A DNA stretch of 64,000 nucleotides from Betaproteobacteria bacterium UKL13-2 (GTDB lineage Bacteria > Pseudomonadota > Gammaproteobacteria > Burkholderiales > Usitatibacteraceae): assembly GCA_001602455.1 (NCBI GenBank), contig CP012157.1, positions 2,165,733 to 2,229,732 on the forward strand, in the 5' to 3' direction. Both the position numbers and the translations under genes were made by a program. The notes beneath the pieces were generated by a model. That model saw nothing but the letters and a program-made list of their open reading frames with translations. It did not search any database and was not told the origin of the DNA. This document shows positions 1-8,155 of the stretch, piece by piece (within the stretch, counting starts at the first letter, position 1; each line of letters opens with the position of its first letter).

Positions 1-322
1 CAAAGTTAGCCAGCACATGAGGCCCGGTTTTACCAACCACCCGTTCGCCTGGCGCGACCCCCGCACAATTCACCAATCCGTGAATGCCGCCAAAGGCAGA
101 CTTGCAGAGATCGACCGCGGCTTGCACGCTGGCTTCGTCGGTCACGTCAGTACGAATAAACGCCGCGCGTGGGCCAATCTGGGCGGCGAGGGCAGCAATC
201 GCCTCCGCGTTTACATCAGCCAGTACCACGTTGGCACCTTGTTCGGCGAACAACTTAGCCGTTGCCCCGCCGAGTCCGGAGCCGCCGCCCGTAATGAGGA
301 ATGTGTGTTGTGGGAATTGCAT
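1..322 (-). CDS. SDR-family 3-hydroxyacyl-CoA dehydrogenase, 5' part
   Basis: The reading frame runs off the left edge, so only about the first 107 residues are present. The N-terminus shows the Rossmann NAD-binding motif of short-chain dehydrogenases (TGGGSGLG, near residues 11-18), an Asp at the end of beta-2 that favours NAD, and the NCAG segment near residue 88. The following GERVVGKTGPH stretch resembles type 2 3-hydroxyacyl-CoA dehydrogenases (HSD10-like), which oxidise 3-hydroxyacyl-CoA in fatty-acid or branched-chain degradation. The catalytic Ser/Tyr/Lys part is outside the window. The start is the ATG whose complement is at 320-322. It lies downstream of the RND pump gene on the same strand but with its own possible promoter. 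Family assignment is confident; substrate is inferred. Confidence 0.85.
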   Translation of the reverse strand, partial: MQFPQHTFLITGGGSGLGGATAKLFAEQGANVVLADVNAEAIAALAAQIGPRAAFIRTDVTDEASVQAAVDLCKSAFGGIHGLVNCAGVAPGERVVGKTGPHVLANF

Positions 323-351
323 CGAACGCGCCGCATGAGATAAAGACAAAA

Positions 352-382
352 ATTATAGTCTTTCACCCTCGTTTGAGCGCAA
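352..382 (-). promoter_or_regulatory. possible promoter of the SDR gene
   Basis: On the minus strand there is a perfect TATAAT (352-357) about 30 nt upstream of the SDR start codon. A TTGCGC lies at 377-382 with a 19-nt spacer, which is longer than ideal. The -10 is convincing and the -35 is weak. Confidence 0.35.
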
Positions 383-452
383 GCGCGACTTTTCTAGGAG
401 GCGCCTTATCGCTCGGGTGTCTGCGGCAAGTTTTGTTGCTCGGATGCGTTCC

Positions 453-3400
453 CTATTCCGCCCCACGTTCTGCCAACAACGAACCGGTGTTGGTACTGAC
501 CGGCGACCTCGAAAACCTGCGCTTCAGCCATAACTCAAAGTCGTCCACAAAGGTGTAAACCGCAGGGATAACAATTAGCGAAAGCAGGGTGGATGTCACC
601 AAGCCACCGATTACCGCAATCGCCATGGGAGATCGGAAGGACGGATCGGCCCCGAAGCCCAGCGCGATGGGCAACATACCAAATCCCATGGCGAGGGTGG
701 TCATGATGATGGGTTGGGCGCGCTTGTGGCAGGCGTCCACCAGCGCGTCTATCCGGGAAAGACCCAAGTCGCGCTGCGCCATGATGGCGTATTCCACCAG
801 CAGGATTGAATTCTTGGTGACGACGCCCATCAACATAAGCAACCCGATGAGGGAGGGCATCGAAAAACTCTTGCCGGTGAGCAACAGCAAAATAAATGCG
901 CCACCAATGGAGAGCGGTAGCGCGGCCAGAATGGTGATCGGTTGTAAGAAATCCTTGAACAACAGCACCAACACGGCGAAGATACACAAGATACCGATGA
1001 TCATTGCCAAGCCAAAACTCGCAAATAGCTCGGCCATCATTTGTGCGTCACCCAAGTTTGCTTCGGTGACACTGGGCGGTAGCGCCTTCATGGCGGGTAG
1101 GGCGTTGACCTCGTCAGTGACCGCACCCAGCTCGCGGTTGCCAAGCTCAATTTCGATGGTGATTTGGCGATTGCGGTTCAAGCGATCGACCTGTGACGGA
1201 CCACTGCCAACTTCGACACTCGCGACTTGTGTCAGCATGACCGGGCCGTTTTTGCCCATGACTTGCAAGCGCTTGATGGCCTCGATGTCTGCGCGGGTCG
1301 ATAACGGCAATCGGACATTGATTGGAATCTGGCGCTCACTGACATTGAATTTCGGTAAGTTTTGACTGTAATCCCCGGCTGTCGCAACTCGAATGGTCTC
1401 CCCAATAGCGGACGCGGAAACGCCTAAGTCGGCCGCACGGGCAAAATCGGGCCGCACGATGATTTCCGGACGTACGAGGCTTGCGGTGGACGTGACATTG
1501 CCAATGCCCGGCAGAGTTCGCGCATCACGTTCGACCGCTTGGGCTGCGGCAACGAGCGCGACGGCGTCCTCAGATTGCAAGACCAGCAGCTTCTTGACCC
1601 CCGTGTCCTGCGCACCAACGGTAATGCGTACGCCGGGCTGATCCGCCAGCTTTTCTCGAATTTCGATCTCGACTGCCGTTTGATTGCGCGACCGTTCGCC
1701 CCGATGTGCCATTTCAACGGTCAGTGCAGCCTTGCGCGCTTCCGCCGCGGCGCCAGGCACAAATGCATCGCCAGAGACGCCACCACCGACCGAACTAAAG
1801 ACATGCTTCACATCCTTTACGCTCATGACAGCCAAACGCGCACGCTCGGCCGCTGCCAAGGTCTCGGCGAGCGTGCTGCCCGGGGGAAGCTCTACATTGA
1901 CGATGGTCTTCGCCCGATCTGCGGGCGGCACAAATCCGGTTGGTAGAAGCGGGACGAGTGAAATCGAACCGACAAAAAACAGTGCCGCTGCGATCGCGGT
2001 CACCCACCGATGTTCGATACACCAGCGCGCCCAACCGAGGTAACGCGTCATCAATGCGCTGTCCTTTTGGACCATCTCCTTGGGCGGCTTTAGCAAATAC
2101 GCCGCCATCATTGGTGTCAGTAGTCGCGCAACCACAAGTGAGGCGAAGATCGCGAGCACGGCAGTCCAGCCGAACTGCTTAAAGAATTTGCCGGCAATAC
2201 CCGCCATAAATGCAGTTGGTAAGAACACCGCAATCAAGGCAAAGGTGGTGGCAATCACGGCAAGGCCAATCTCGTCGGCGGCCTCACGCGCTGCATCGAG
2301 CGGCGACTTGCCCATTTGTAAGTGCCGGGCAATATTTTCAATTTCGACAATGGCATCATCGACCAGAATGCCCACCACCAAGGCGAGTGAGAGAAGCGTT
2401 ACCGTATTGAGGGTAAAACCAAAAAGATACATACCCAAAAATGTCGGGATGATCGACAAAGGCAGCGCTGCCGCCGCGACAACCGTTGCGCGCCAATCGC
2501 GCAGAAAGAACCACACAACGATTACCGCGAGAATGGCGCCCTCGATCAACAGATACATTGAACCGTCAAAATTCTCCTTCACCGGCCAGACGTTATCGAT
2601 CGCTTCAACGATCTGGATGGTCGGATGTGCCATACGTAATTCGTCCACTGCGGCGCGAACACCCTTCGCAACATCAAGTTCAGAGGCACCTTTACTGCGG
2701 CTCACCTCGAACGCCACCACGCGATTGCCGTCGCGCAGGGCCATCGCACGACGTTCAGCGATGGTGTCTTTCACCATCGCGACTTGGTCAAGTCGAATTC
2801 GTCGACCGTCCGCCAGTGGCACGTCCAACGCTTGCAACTCCGCCACGGTCGCGACGGTGGCAATGGTACGAACGGCTTGCTCCGCTCCGCTGATATCACC
2901 GCGCCCACCCGGTGCCTCCTGTTGCACCCGCCGCAAGGCGTGGGACACGTCTGCCGCCGTGACACCAATGGCCGACATTTTGGATTGGTTAAGTTCCACC
3001 AATACTTCCCGTGTGACACCGCCCAGTCTGGCGATTTTGCCCACCCCTTGCACGGAAAGCACCCGCTTGGTGGCCGCATTATCGACAAACCAGGACAACG
3101 CTTCTTCGTCTTGCGATTCGGACGATACGACATAGGTCAGAATGGGAATACCGGCAGTTGACGCCTTCTGAATGACCGGGTCACGAAGCTCTGGGGGTAG
3201 ATCAGCGCGAATCTGGCTGACGGCGTCTCTCACCTCATTCGTTGCCTCGTTAAGGCCTTTTTCAAGAACAAACTCAACATTGATGGTTGCGGTGCCATCT
3301 AGGATGTTTGTATAAATGTTCTTGATGCCTTGCAAGGTGGCGATCGAGTTTTCGATCTTCCGAGCGACTTCCGTTTCCATCTGCGCCGGTGCGGCACCGG

Positions 3401-3554
3401 GTAGAGTGGCCGATACCGTTACCATCGGCAGTTCGATGTCGGGAAAATCCTGCACACCGGTTTTGAAGAAACTCACCAAACCCGCAAAGGTGAGCAAGAT
3501 GAAGAACACGATTGAGGGTATCGGGTTCTTGATTGCCCAAGTGGAAAAGTTCAT
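453..3554 (-). CDS. RND efflux pump, inner-membrane transporter (HAE1 family)
   Basis: 1033 residues, the normal length for AcrB/MdtB-type proton-driven efflux pumps. The N-terminus (FSTWAIKNP, then a first membrane helix at about 11-30) and the duplicated topology, with a second helix block around residues 330-500 and a third in the last 180 residues, are typical. Aspartates in the fourth helix (VGILVDDAIVEIE, near residue 400) match the proton-relay region. The long periplasmic loops carry substrate in known family members. It is the last gene of the tetR-channel-adaptor-pump operon, 12 nt after the adaptor. The product should form a tripartite pump with its two neighbours. Substrate cannot be read from sequence; the family exports drugs, dyes or lipophilic compounds. 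Confidence 0.95.
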   Translation of the reverse strand: MNFSTWAIKNPIPSIVFFILLTFAGLVSFFKTGVQDFPDIELPMVTVSATLPGAAPAQMETEVARKIENSIATLQGIKNIYTNILDGTATINVEFVLEKGLNEATNEVRDAVSQIRADLPPELRDPVIQKASTAGIPILTYVVSSESQDEEALSWFVDNAATKRVLSVQGVGKIARLGGVTREVLVELNQSKMSAIGVTAADVSHALRRVQQEAPGGRGDISGAEQAVRTIATVATVAELQALDVPLADGRRIRLDQVAMVKDTIAERRAMALRDGNRVVAFEVSRSKGASELDVAKGVRAAVDELRMAHPTIQIVEAIDNVWPVKENFDGSMYLLIEGAILAVIVVWFFLRDWRATVVAAAALPLSIIPTFLGMYLFGFTLNTVTLLSLALVVGILVDDAIVEIENIARHLQMGKSPLDAAREAADEIGLAVIATTFALIAVFLPTAFMAGIAGKFFKQFGWTAVLAIFASLVVARLLTPMMAAYLLKPPKEMVQKDSALMTRYLGWARWCIEHRWVTAIAAALFFVGSISLVPLLPTGFVPPADRAKTIVNVELPPGSTLAETLAAAERARLAVMSVKDVKHVFSSVGGGVSGDAFVPGAAAEARKAALTVEMAHRGERSRNQTAVEIEIREKLADQPGVRITVGAQDTGVKKLLVLQSEDAVALVAAAQAVERDARTLPGIGNVTSTASLVRPEIIVRPDFARAADLGVSASAIGETIRVATAGDYSQNLPKFNVSERQIPINVRLPLSTRADIEAIKRLQVMGKNGPVMLTQVASVEVGSGPSQVDRLNRNRQITIEIELGNRELGAVTDEVNALPAMKALPPSVTEANLGDAQMMAELFASFGLAMIIGILCIFAVLVLLFKDFLQPITILAALPLSIGGAFILLLLTGKSFSMPSLIGLLMLMGVVTKNSILLVEYAIMAQRDLGLSRIDALVDACHKRAQPIIMTTLAMGFGMLPIALGFGADPSFRSPMAIAVIGGLVTSTLLSLIVIPAVYTFVDDFELWLKRRFSRSPVSTNTGSLLAERGAE

Positions 3555-3566
3555 GCGCGCGCCCCG

Positions 3567-4703
3567 TTACTTCTTGTCCGGCGCGGTAGCTGCCGTGGTC
3601 GTCACCCGCACGATATCGCCGTCTTTGAGAAATCCCGCACCGCTGGCCACAATCGCCGTCTGCGTGGTCAAGCCGCTCCTGATCTCAATCCGATCTGCAA
3701 CTCGACGTCCCGTTTCGATTTTGATCTGCTTGACGCGATTGTCGCCGCCAACGGTGAAGGCGTAGGAGAAACCATCACGCGACACCACCGCCTGCTGTGG
3801 GACGGTGAGGCCGGGCGACTCCGCTAGTTGAAATTCGCCGCGTGCGAACATGCCCGCTTTGGCCAGAGGGGTTCGTGCAAGATCGACGTAAACCTGAACG
3901 TTGCGCGTTGCTGGGTCGACCGTCGGCGCAATGACCCGAACCGTCCCGGCAACCACGTCGCCCGCCGGGGTGATCACTTTCACTTTTTGGCCAGTGGCTA
4001 CCTTGGGCAGTTCAGCCGCCGTGACTTCCGCGCGCCACTCAAGCCGGTTTTGTCTCACCAAACGAAACAGCTCCTGTCCACCTTGCACGACCGCACCCAC
4101 TGTTGCAGTACGAGCCGAGATGGTGCCCGCGTCAGGTGCCAGCACCTGTGTGTTCGCCAAGCGGACTTGGTTGAGTTTTGCATTGGCTCTCGCGGCGAGC
4201 AAGCGGGCTTCTGCCGTCTTCTCGGCAGTGGTGTATTGATTAATCTGTTGCGTAGAAAGCGCACCAGTAGAGGCCAACGTACGAGCGCGAGTCGCGTTGG
4301 ATTGTGCGTCAACGAGAGCCGCTTCGGCCTCGGCCACACTGGCGCGCGCTTGCGCCAATTCTGCTTCGGGCGTTTCTGGCGCAAATGTCGCCAATACTTG
4401 GCCCTTGGCCACTTTGTCGCCGACGTTCACGCGCACATCGTTCAGACGCAGACCATTACTTTCCGCGCCAACGATGGCCTCCTGCCAAGCCGCGATGTTG
4501 CCGCTGGCAGCAAGTGTGGCAGCGATGCTCGATTGCACCGGCGTGATGGTCGTAACAGTGAGCGATGGTTTTCCAGCGGCCGGGGCTTTGTTTTCAGCAG
4601 CGGCACGACTGACCAACGTGGTGAGTAAGATCGCCGCAAGTGAACAACCGGCAAATAGCGCGAGGAGGGTGGGTTTATCTCGCAAATTTATATTCCGTTT
4701 CAT
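3567..4703 (-). CDS. RND efflux periplasmic adaptor (membrane fusion protein)
   Basis: 378 residues. An N-terminal membrane anchor (about residues 13-31) is followed by a lipoyl/barrel-sandwich half, an Ala/Glu-rich alpha-hairpin with heptads (about 110-190), the second lipoyl half (VLAPDAGTISA), and a beta-barrel/membrane-proximal domain. This is the HlyD/AcrA domain order. It joins the inner-membrane pump to the outer-membrane channel. The start codon overlaps the stop of the upstream channel gene (ATGA), implying translational coupling. No unusual residues were seen. Confidence 0.93.
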   Translation of the reverse strand: MKRNINLRDKPTLLALFAGCSLAAILLTTLVSRAAAENKAPAAGKPSLTVTTITPVQSSIAATLAASGNIAAWQEAIVGAESNGLRLNDVRVNVGDKVAKGQVLATFAPETPEAELAQARASVAEAEAALVDAQSNATRARTLASTGALSTQQINQYTTAEKTAEARLLAARANAKLNQVRLANTQVLAPDAGTISARTATVGAVVQGGQELFRLVRQNRLEWRAEVTAAELPKVATGQKVKVITPAGDVVAGTVRVIAPTVDPATRNVQVYVDLARTPLAKAGMFARGEFQLAESPGLTVPQQAVVSRDGFSYAFTVGGDNRVKQIKIETGRRVADRIEIRSGLTTQTAIVASGAGFLKDGDIVRVTTTAATAPDKK

Positions 4704-6175
4704 CGTTTCGCCTCGACATCATTGTTTGGGTTGGCCGCAGACCAGCCGCCACCGACCGCTTTATACAAATTAATCCATCCGACGAGTCGGTCAAGTGTGA
4801 CACCGACTGCCACGCCCTGTGCCTGCACAACGGCTCGTCTGGCTTCCTCTAAATCGGTCAAGCTACCTGCGCCTTCCCTCACACGTGCCTCAGATGCGGT
4901 GAGGAATTGCTGATAGCCAACCAGCGCCGTGTTGGCATCTTTCTCGCGGCGCTCGGCGCTATCGAGCCGGACTAAGGCCTCTTCGACTTCACGTACAGCG
5001 CGCAGCGTTTTGCCTTGGTAAGTCGCGAGGGACTCTTCAAATCTTGCGCGGGCACCATCCACATTCGCCGCACGCCTTCCCATATCAAAAATGGGCAAAG
5101 AGATGGCAGGGCCGTAGCGCCAAGTCCGTCCCCGGGTGTTGTATCCGCTACCGCTGTCTTCACTAAAACCGATACTGCCCGTGAGCGATACGCGCGGAAA
5201 CCGATCCGCCATGGCGAGGCCGATATCATTACTTGCGGCCATCAACTCCCGCTCTGCCGACGCAATATCTGGCCGCTGTGAAATGGCCGCCGCCGGGATA
5301 GCGCTGATGGCAAAACCCGTTGGCGTGGGCAGCTTCGCCGTCTTGGCGATTAGCTTTGCGCGAAGCTGCGTTTCATCAAGTGTCGTCAGCTCAGCCAGCG
5401 ATTTGACGCTCAAGTCACAATTGGCTTGCTGCTGCGCCAAGCGAGTACGCGCTTCCGCCGCACTGGCGTCTGTAAGTGCCGCATTTGCGGGGGCTTCGAA
5501 CCCAGCATCCACCTTCAATTTAGTGAGCCGCGCCGTTTCAGCGCGTGACGCGACATCAATGCGATACCCACCCAACAGCACTTCACAAGCACGCAGATTG
5601 ACGTAGGTTGCCGCAACCTCGGCCGCGATTGACACTCTCGCGTCATGCCAGTCTGATTCACGGGCAAGGGCGCGTTGCGCTGCTGCTTCGCGGCCACGTC
5701 GGGCACCGCCGACAACATCAAGCTCCCACGCCGCATCCAACGCGAGACTCTGATTGCGTTGCGTCTCAGACGTGCCCGGTGCAAATTGGGCACTCTGCGG
5801 GCCTGACGTAATCAGCGCGCTCTGGCCACCCTTGCTGCGGTAATCGCTGGCGTTCGCGGTAAAGCTGGGGAGAAGTGCCGACGTCGCAGCGCGGTAGCTC
5901 GCCCTGGCTTGGGTAATGCGGGCACTTGATTGGGCGAGGGTTTGATTTTGCTGCTGGGCTTGTGCCAGCAAATCGATGAGTACGGGGTCACCCCAGCGTT
6001 GCCACCAGTCGATGAGCTCGCCCGAACGACCGTCGTGCGGAAGCGGGGCGACCCATGCTGCCATTGCAACCGAGCCAATGGGAGCCGGCTTCACATAGTC
6101 CGGGCCGATTGCACATCCGCTTAAGCCGGTAGCGGCGAAAACAGCCGCCAGTATCGTGGAGCGAGGAAGCGTCAT
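4700..6175 (-). CDS. RND efflux outer-membrane lipoprotein (NodT/OprM family)
   Basis: 491 residues. A lipoprotein signal peptide ends in LSGC with the lipid-anchored Cys at residue 21, followed by AIGPDYVKP, a hallmark of NodT-type channels. Two repeated TolC-like halves follow, each with long helices (the stretches ending in AEARTRLAQQQ and the C-terminal VREVEEALVRLDSAERR). It forms the trimeric exit duct for the pump. It overlaps tetR upstream and the adaptor downstream by 4 nt each. The C-terminal tail WSAANPNNDVEAKR is poorly conserved in the family. Confidence 0.94.
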   Translation of the reverse strand: MTLPRSTILAAVFAATGLSGCAIGPDYVKPAPIGSVAMAAWVAPLPHDGRSGELIDWWQRWGDPVLIDLLAQAQQQNQTLAQSSARITQARASYRAATSALLPSFTANASDYRSKGGQSALITSGPQSAQFAPGTSETQRNQSLALDAAWELDVVGGARRGREAAAQRALARESDWHDARVSIAAEVAATYVNLRACEVLLGGYRIDVASRAETARLTKLKVDAGFEAPANAALTDASAAEARTRLAQQQANCDLSVKSLAELTTLDETQLRAKLIAKTAKLPTPTGFAISAIPAAAISQRPDIASAERELMAASNDIGLAMADRFPRVSLTGSIGFSEDSGSGYNTRGRTWRYGPAISLPIFDMGRRAANVDGARARFEESLATYQGKTLRAVREVEEALVRLDSAERREKDANTALVGYQQFLTASEARVREGAGSLTDLEEARRAVVQAQGVAVGVTLDRLVGWINLYKAVGGGWSAANPNNDVEAKR

Positions 6176-6957
6176 TTTTGTTTCCTGCTGGATTTTGCCG
6201 GGGGCTTCGTCTTGGAGTGCGCCGGCGCGACTAGTCCTTTGGTGACGATGTCGAAGGCGTAATGCACAATCTTTCTCGCACGTGCGAGTGATTTTTCACT
6301 GGACTCACCGACATCTAGCAACATGGCACCGACGTACGCAGCATGCAGCAGTTCGATATCGGCATCGGGAATATCGATGCCAACACGTTTGAGCAGTGCC
6401 GTCAGCTTGGCCCGATTTTCGTCTTCAAATGTGCCGAACCACGGCTTAATTCGTGGGTCTTCATCGGAGGCGGCCACCAATGCCACCATCAAACGGCCCA
6501 AGCCGCGGTCGGATTTTTCCACCGAAAACAAGTGCTGCCGAACTTCCGAAAGTGTTAGTTGATGGGCTTCGGTCACTGCGGCCATCGCCGCCAACATCAT
6601 TTCGCAACCGTACACAGCGGTCTCGCGGAGCAAGTCGTTACGCGTTGGGAAATAGTAAGTGAGGTGACTCTGCCGAATCCCCGCACGCTCACACACATGT
6701 TGCTGGGTCAGCGCAGAGAAGCCGTCTTCATTTAGCAGCGCAACAGCAGCGTGAAGGATACGCGCCCGGGTTGTTGTTGGTGCCGGCTCAGCGCTAACCG
6801 CGTTTTCAATGTCAGTCCGGGCAGCGGGTAATTCGTGCCCTGATGTTTTTATTGTTGCCGGACGAGTGCGAGTACGAGTGGGTGCCAAAACCGGCGCGGG
6901 TTTTTTGACTTTGGTCTTAGGGGATTTAGCGTTCATCTTGGTAATAATACCAAGCAT
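6172..6957 (-). CDS. TetR-family repressor of the efflux operon
   Basis: Up to 261 residues. The helix-turn-helix domain is at about residues 63-110 (TRARILHAAVALLNEDGF ... AGIRQSHLTYYFPTRNDLL), preceded by an unusually long basic, Pro/Thr-rich extension of about 60 residues. The remainder is the variable ligand-binding domain. The gene is first in the operon and overlaps the channel gene by 4 nt, so it probably represses its own transcript. Two palindromes at 6937-6974 sit exactly over the start region. The longest frame starts at 6957; an ATG at 6936 (MNAKSPKTK) would place both palindromes upstream and may be the true start. Neither has a strong ribosome binding site. Ligand unknown. Confidence 0.9.
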   Translation of the reverse strand: MLGIITKMNAKSPKTKVKKPAPVLAPTRTRTRPATIKTSGHELPAARTDIENAVSAEPAPTTTRARILHAAVALLNEDGFSALTQQHVCERAGIRQSHLTYYFPTRNDLLRETAVYGCEMMLAAMAAVTEAHQLTLSEVRQHLFSVEKSDRGLGRLMVALVAASDEDPRIKPWFGTFEDENRAKLTALLKRVGIDIPDADIELLHAAYVGAMLLDVGESSEKSLARARKIVHYAFDIVTKGLVAPAHSKTKPPAKSSRKQK

Positions 6958-6974
6958 TTGGTTAAATTACCAAA
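6937..6974. promoter_or_regulatory. tandem palindromic operators, probable TetR sites
   Basis: Two palindromes lie back to back. Site 1 (6937-6954) has perfect 7-bp arms CTTGGTA/TACCAAG around ATAA. Site 2 (6957-6974) has 6-bp arms TTTGGT/ACCAAA around six bases. Both share TTGGT-N-ACCAA symmetry, as expected for a TetR dimer. They overlap the first tetR start codon. Confidence 0.7.
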
Positions 6975-6993
6975 CCTTTTTGTTTTCGGGGCG

Positions 6994-7105
6994 CTTCTAA
7001 AAACCGTCGCGAGCGGGTGAAGTTGGCAGTGAGGAGCGGACACGTACCCAGTGTACGGCGAGCACCGGAGCTGACAGATTCGCCCGCGCAGTAGGTTTTT
7101 AGAAG
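6994..7105 (+). repeat. R1 dispersed repeat, copy A1
   Basis: Bounded by CTTCTAAAAACC at the left and GGTTTTTAGAAG at the right, perfect 12-bp inverted ends. It contains the family core CACGTACCCAGTGTACGGCG. At 112 bp it lacks the roughly 20-bp internal segment present in the other copies. Confidence 0.85.
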
Positions 7106-7112
7106 TTCGGAA

Positions 7113-7178
7113 AAACCCTAATAAAGACGGGCACCTTGAAGCAAAAAGGCGCGGAAGACCGCGCCGTTATTAGGGTTT
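7113..7178. repeat. R2 hairpin module, copy 1
   Basis: Perfect 12-bp inverted arms AAACCCTAATAA (7113-7124) and TTATTAGGGTTT (7167-7178) enclose a second GC-rich inverted segment. It lies between R1 copies A1 and A2. Homologous modules occur near 35828, 43310, 57769 and 62195. Confidence 0.75.
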
Positions 7179-7191
7179 ATCGTAGCGGGGG

Positions 7192-7327
7192 CTTCTATAA
7201 ACCTGCTGCGTGGGCGAACTTGTCCGTTCCTGCGTTTGTCAAATTGGCCGCCGTACAAGCGGGTTGGTGTCCGGCGCGTGCCAAACCCGTCGGCACGAAC
7301 TTCGCCCGCTCGCGACGGTTTTTAGAC
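7192..7327 (-). repeat. R1 dispersed repeat, copy A2 (inverted, diverged)
   Basis: Reverse-oriented R1 copy ending 14 nt before the bamD stop codon. Its ends and the segment GTCGCGAGCGGGCGAAGTT are conserved; the central CACGTACCC core has diverged. With A1 and the R2 hairpin it forms a composite element of about 330 bp that fills the tetR-bamD gap. Confidence 0.75.
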
Positions 7328-7341
7328 GGTCCCGTATTCGT

Positions 7342-8145
7342 TTACCAGAGTTTCCACCACGATTTTGTTGCACGGGGAGCGGTAGAAACCAGCGCGTTGC
7401 TCGGGAAGTTGGTTTGCAAGACGCGGCGGGAGGCGTCGGCGAGGTCTTTCATTCCGAGCTTCTCATAGGACTCAACGGTAATCACCAGCGCCTCTTCGGC
7501 GACGGGTGCCTGCGGATAGCGTGTAATCACGGTCTGGGCGCGATTCACGGCCGCTAGATACCCGCCGCGGTTGTAGTAGTAGCGCGCAACCGATAGATCG
7601 TGTTTTGCGAGGGTGTTGACCAGATAGACCATCCGGCCTCGGGTATCGTCGGCGTAGATGCTGTCTGGAAACCTCGCGATAAGTTCCTTGAATACATCAA
7701 ATGAGTCGCGCAATGCCTTGGGATCGCGTTCGGCAGGGTCAAGATTCAAAATCTGTCCAAATAATCCGAGATCGGGCTTGAAGTACGCGAGCCCCTTGAT
7801 ATACAGCGCGTAATCAAGGTTTGGATGATTGGGATGCAACTTCATGAAGCGATCCGCTGCGGCGACAGCCGAAGCCGTCTCGTTATCTTTGTAGTTCGCG
7901 TAAGCCACATCAAGCTGAGCCTGTTGTGTATAGCGGCCAAATGGGTAACGCGCTTCCAAGGCTTCATATAGTTTGATGGCGCCGGCAAAATTGCCTGATT
8001 CAAGCTCTTCTCTCGCGTTCTGATAGAACTGCTCGACCGTCCAGTTTTTCTGGGCGTCGAGCTTGTCGCCAAACCAGCCGCAGCCCGCTAATACGAGGGG
8101 CAAAACGAGGGAAGCGAAAAAATAACGCAAAAGAGGTCGTGTCAT
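7342..8145 (-). CDS. bamD: outer-membrane assembly lipoprotein BamD
   Basis: 267 residues, close to the usual family length. The signal peptide ends in VLAGC with the lipidated Cys at residue 22. The mature part has the tetratricopeptide-like helical repeats of BamD (QFYQNAREELESGNFAGAIKLYEALEARYPFG, then the LDYALYIKGLAYF region). BamD is the essential lipoprotein of the BAM complex that inserts beta-barrel proteins, acting at the periplasmic face of the outer membrane. It is transcribed away from rluD with only 10 bp between start codons, the same divergent arrangement known in other proteobacteria. Confidence 0.95.
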   Translation of the reverse strand: MTRPLLRYFFASLVLPLVLAGCGWFGDKLDAQKNWTVEQFYQNAREELESGNFAGAIKLYEALEARYPFGRYTQQAQLDVAYANYKDNETASAVAAADRFMKLHPNHPNLDYALYIKGLAYFKPDLGLFGQILNLDPAERDPKALRDSFDVFKELIARFPDSIYADDTRGRMVYLVNTLAKHDLSVARYYYNRGGYLAAVNRAQTVITRYPQAPVAEEALVITVESYEKLGMKDLADASRRVLQTNFPSNALVSTAPRATKSWWKLW

Positions 8146-8155
8146 ACTTTGGCCA

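Noticed and set aside
589-1365. Plus-strand open frame of 258 codons opposite the RND pump
   Set aside because: Same reason; composition typical of antisense frames in GC-rich genes.
2080-3135. Long plus-strand open frame (351 codons) inside the RND pump gene
   Set aside because: Antisense shadow of a clearly real gene; Ser/Thr/Arg-rich composition without any protein-family motif.
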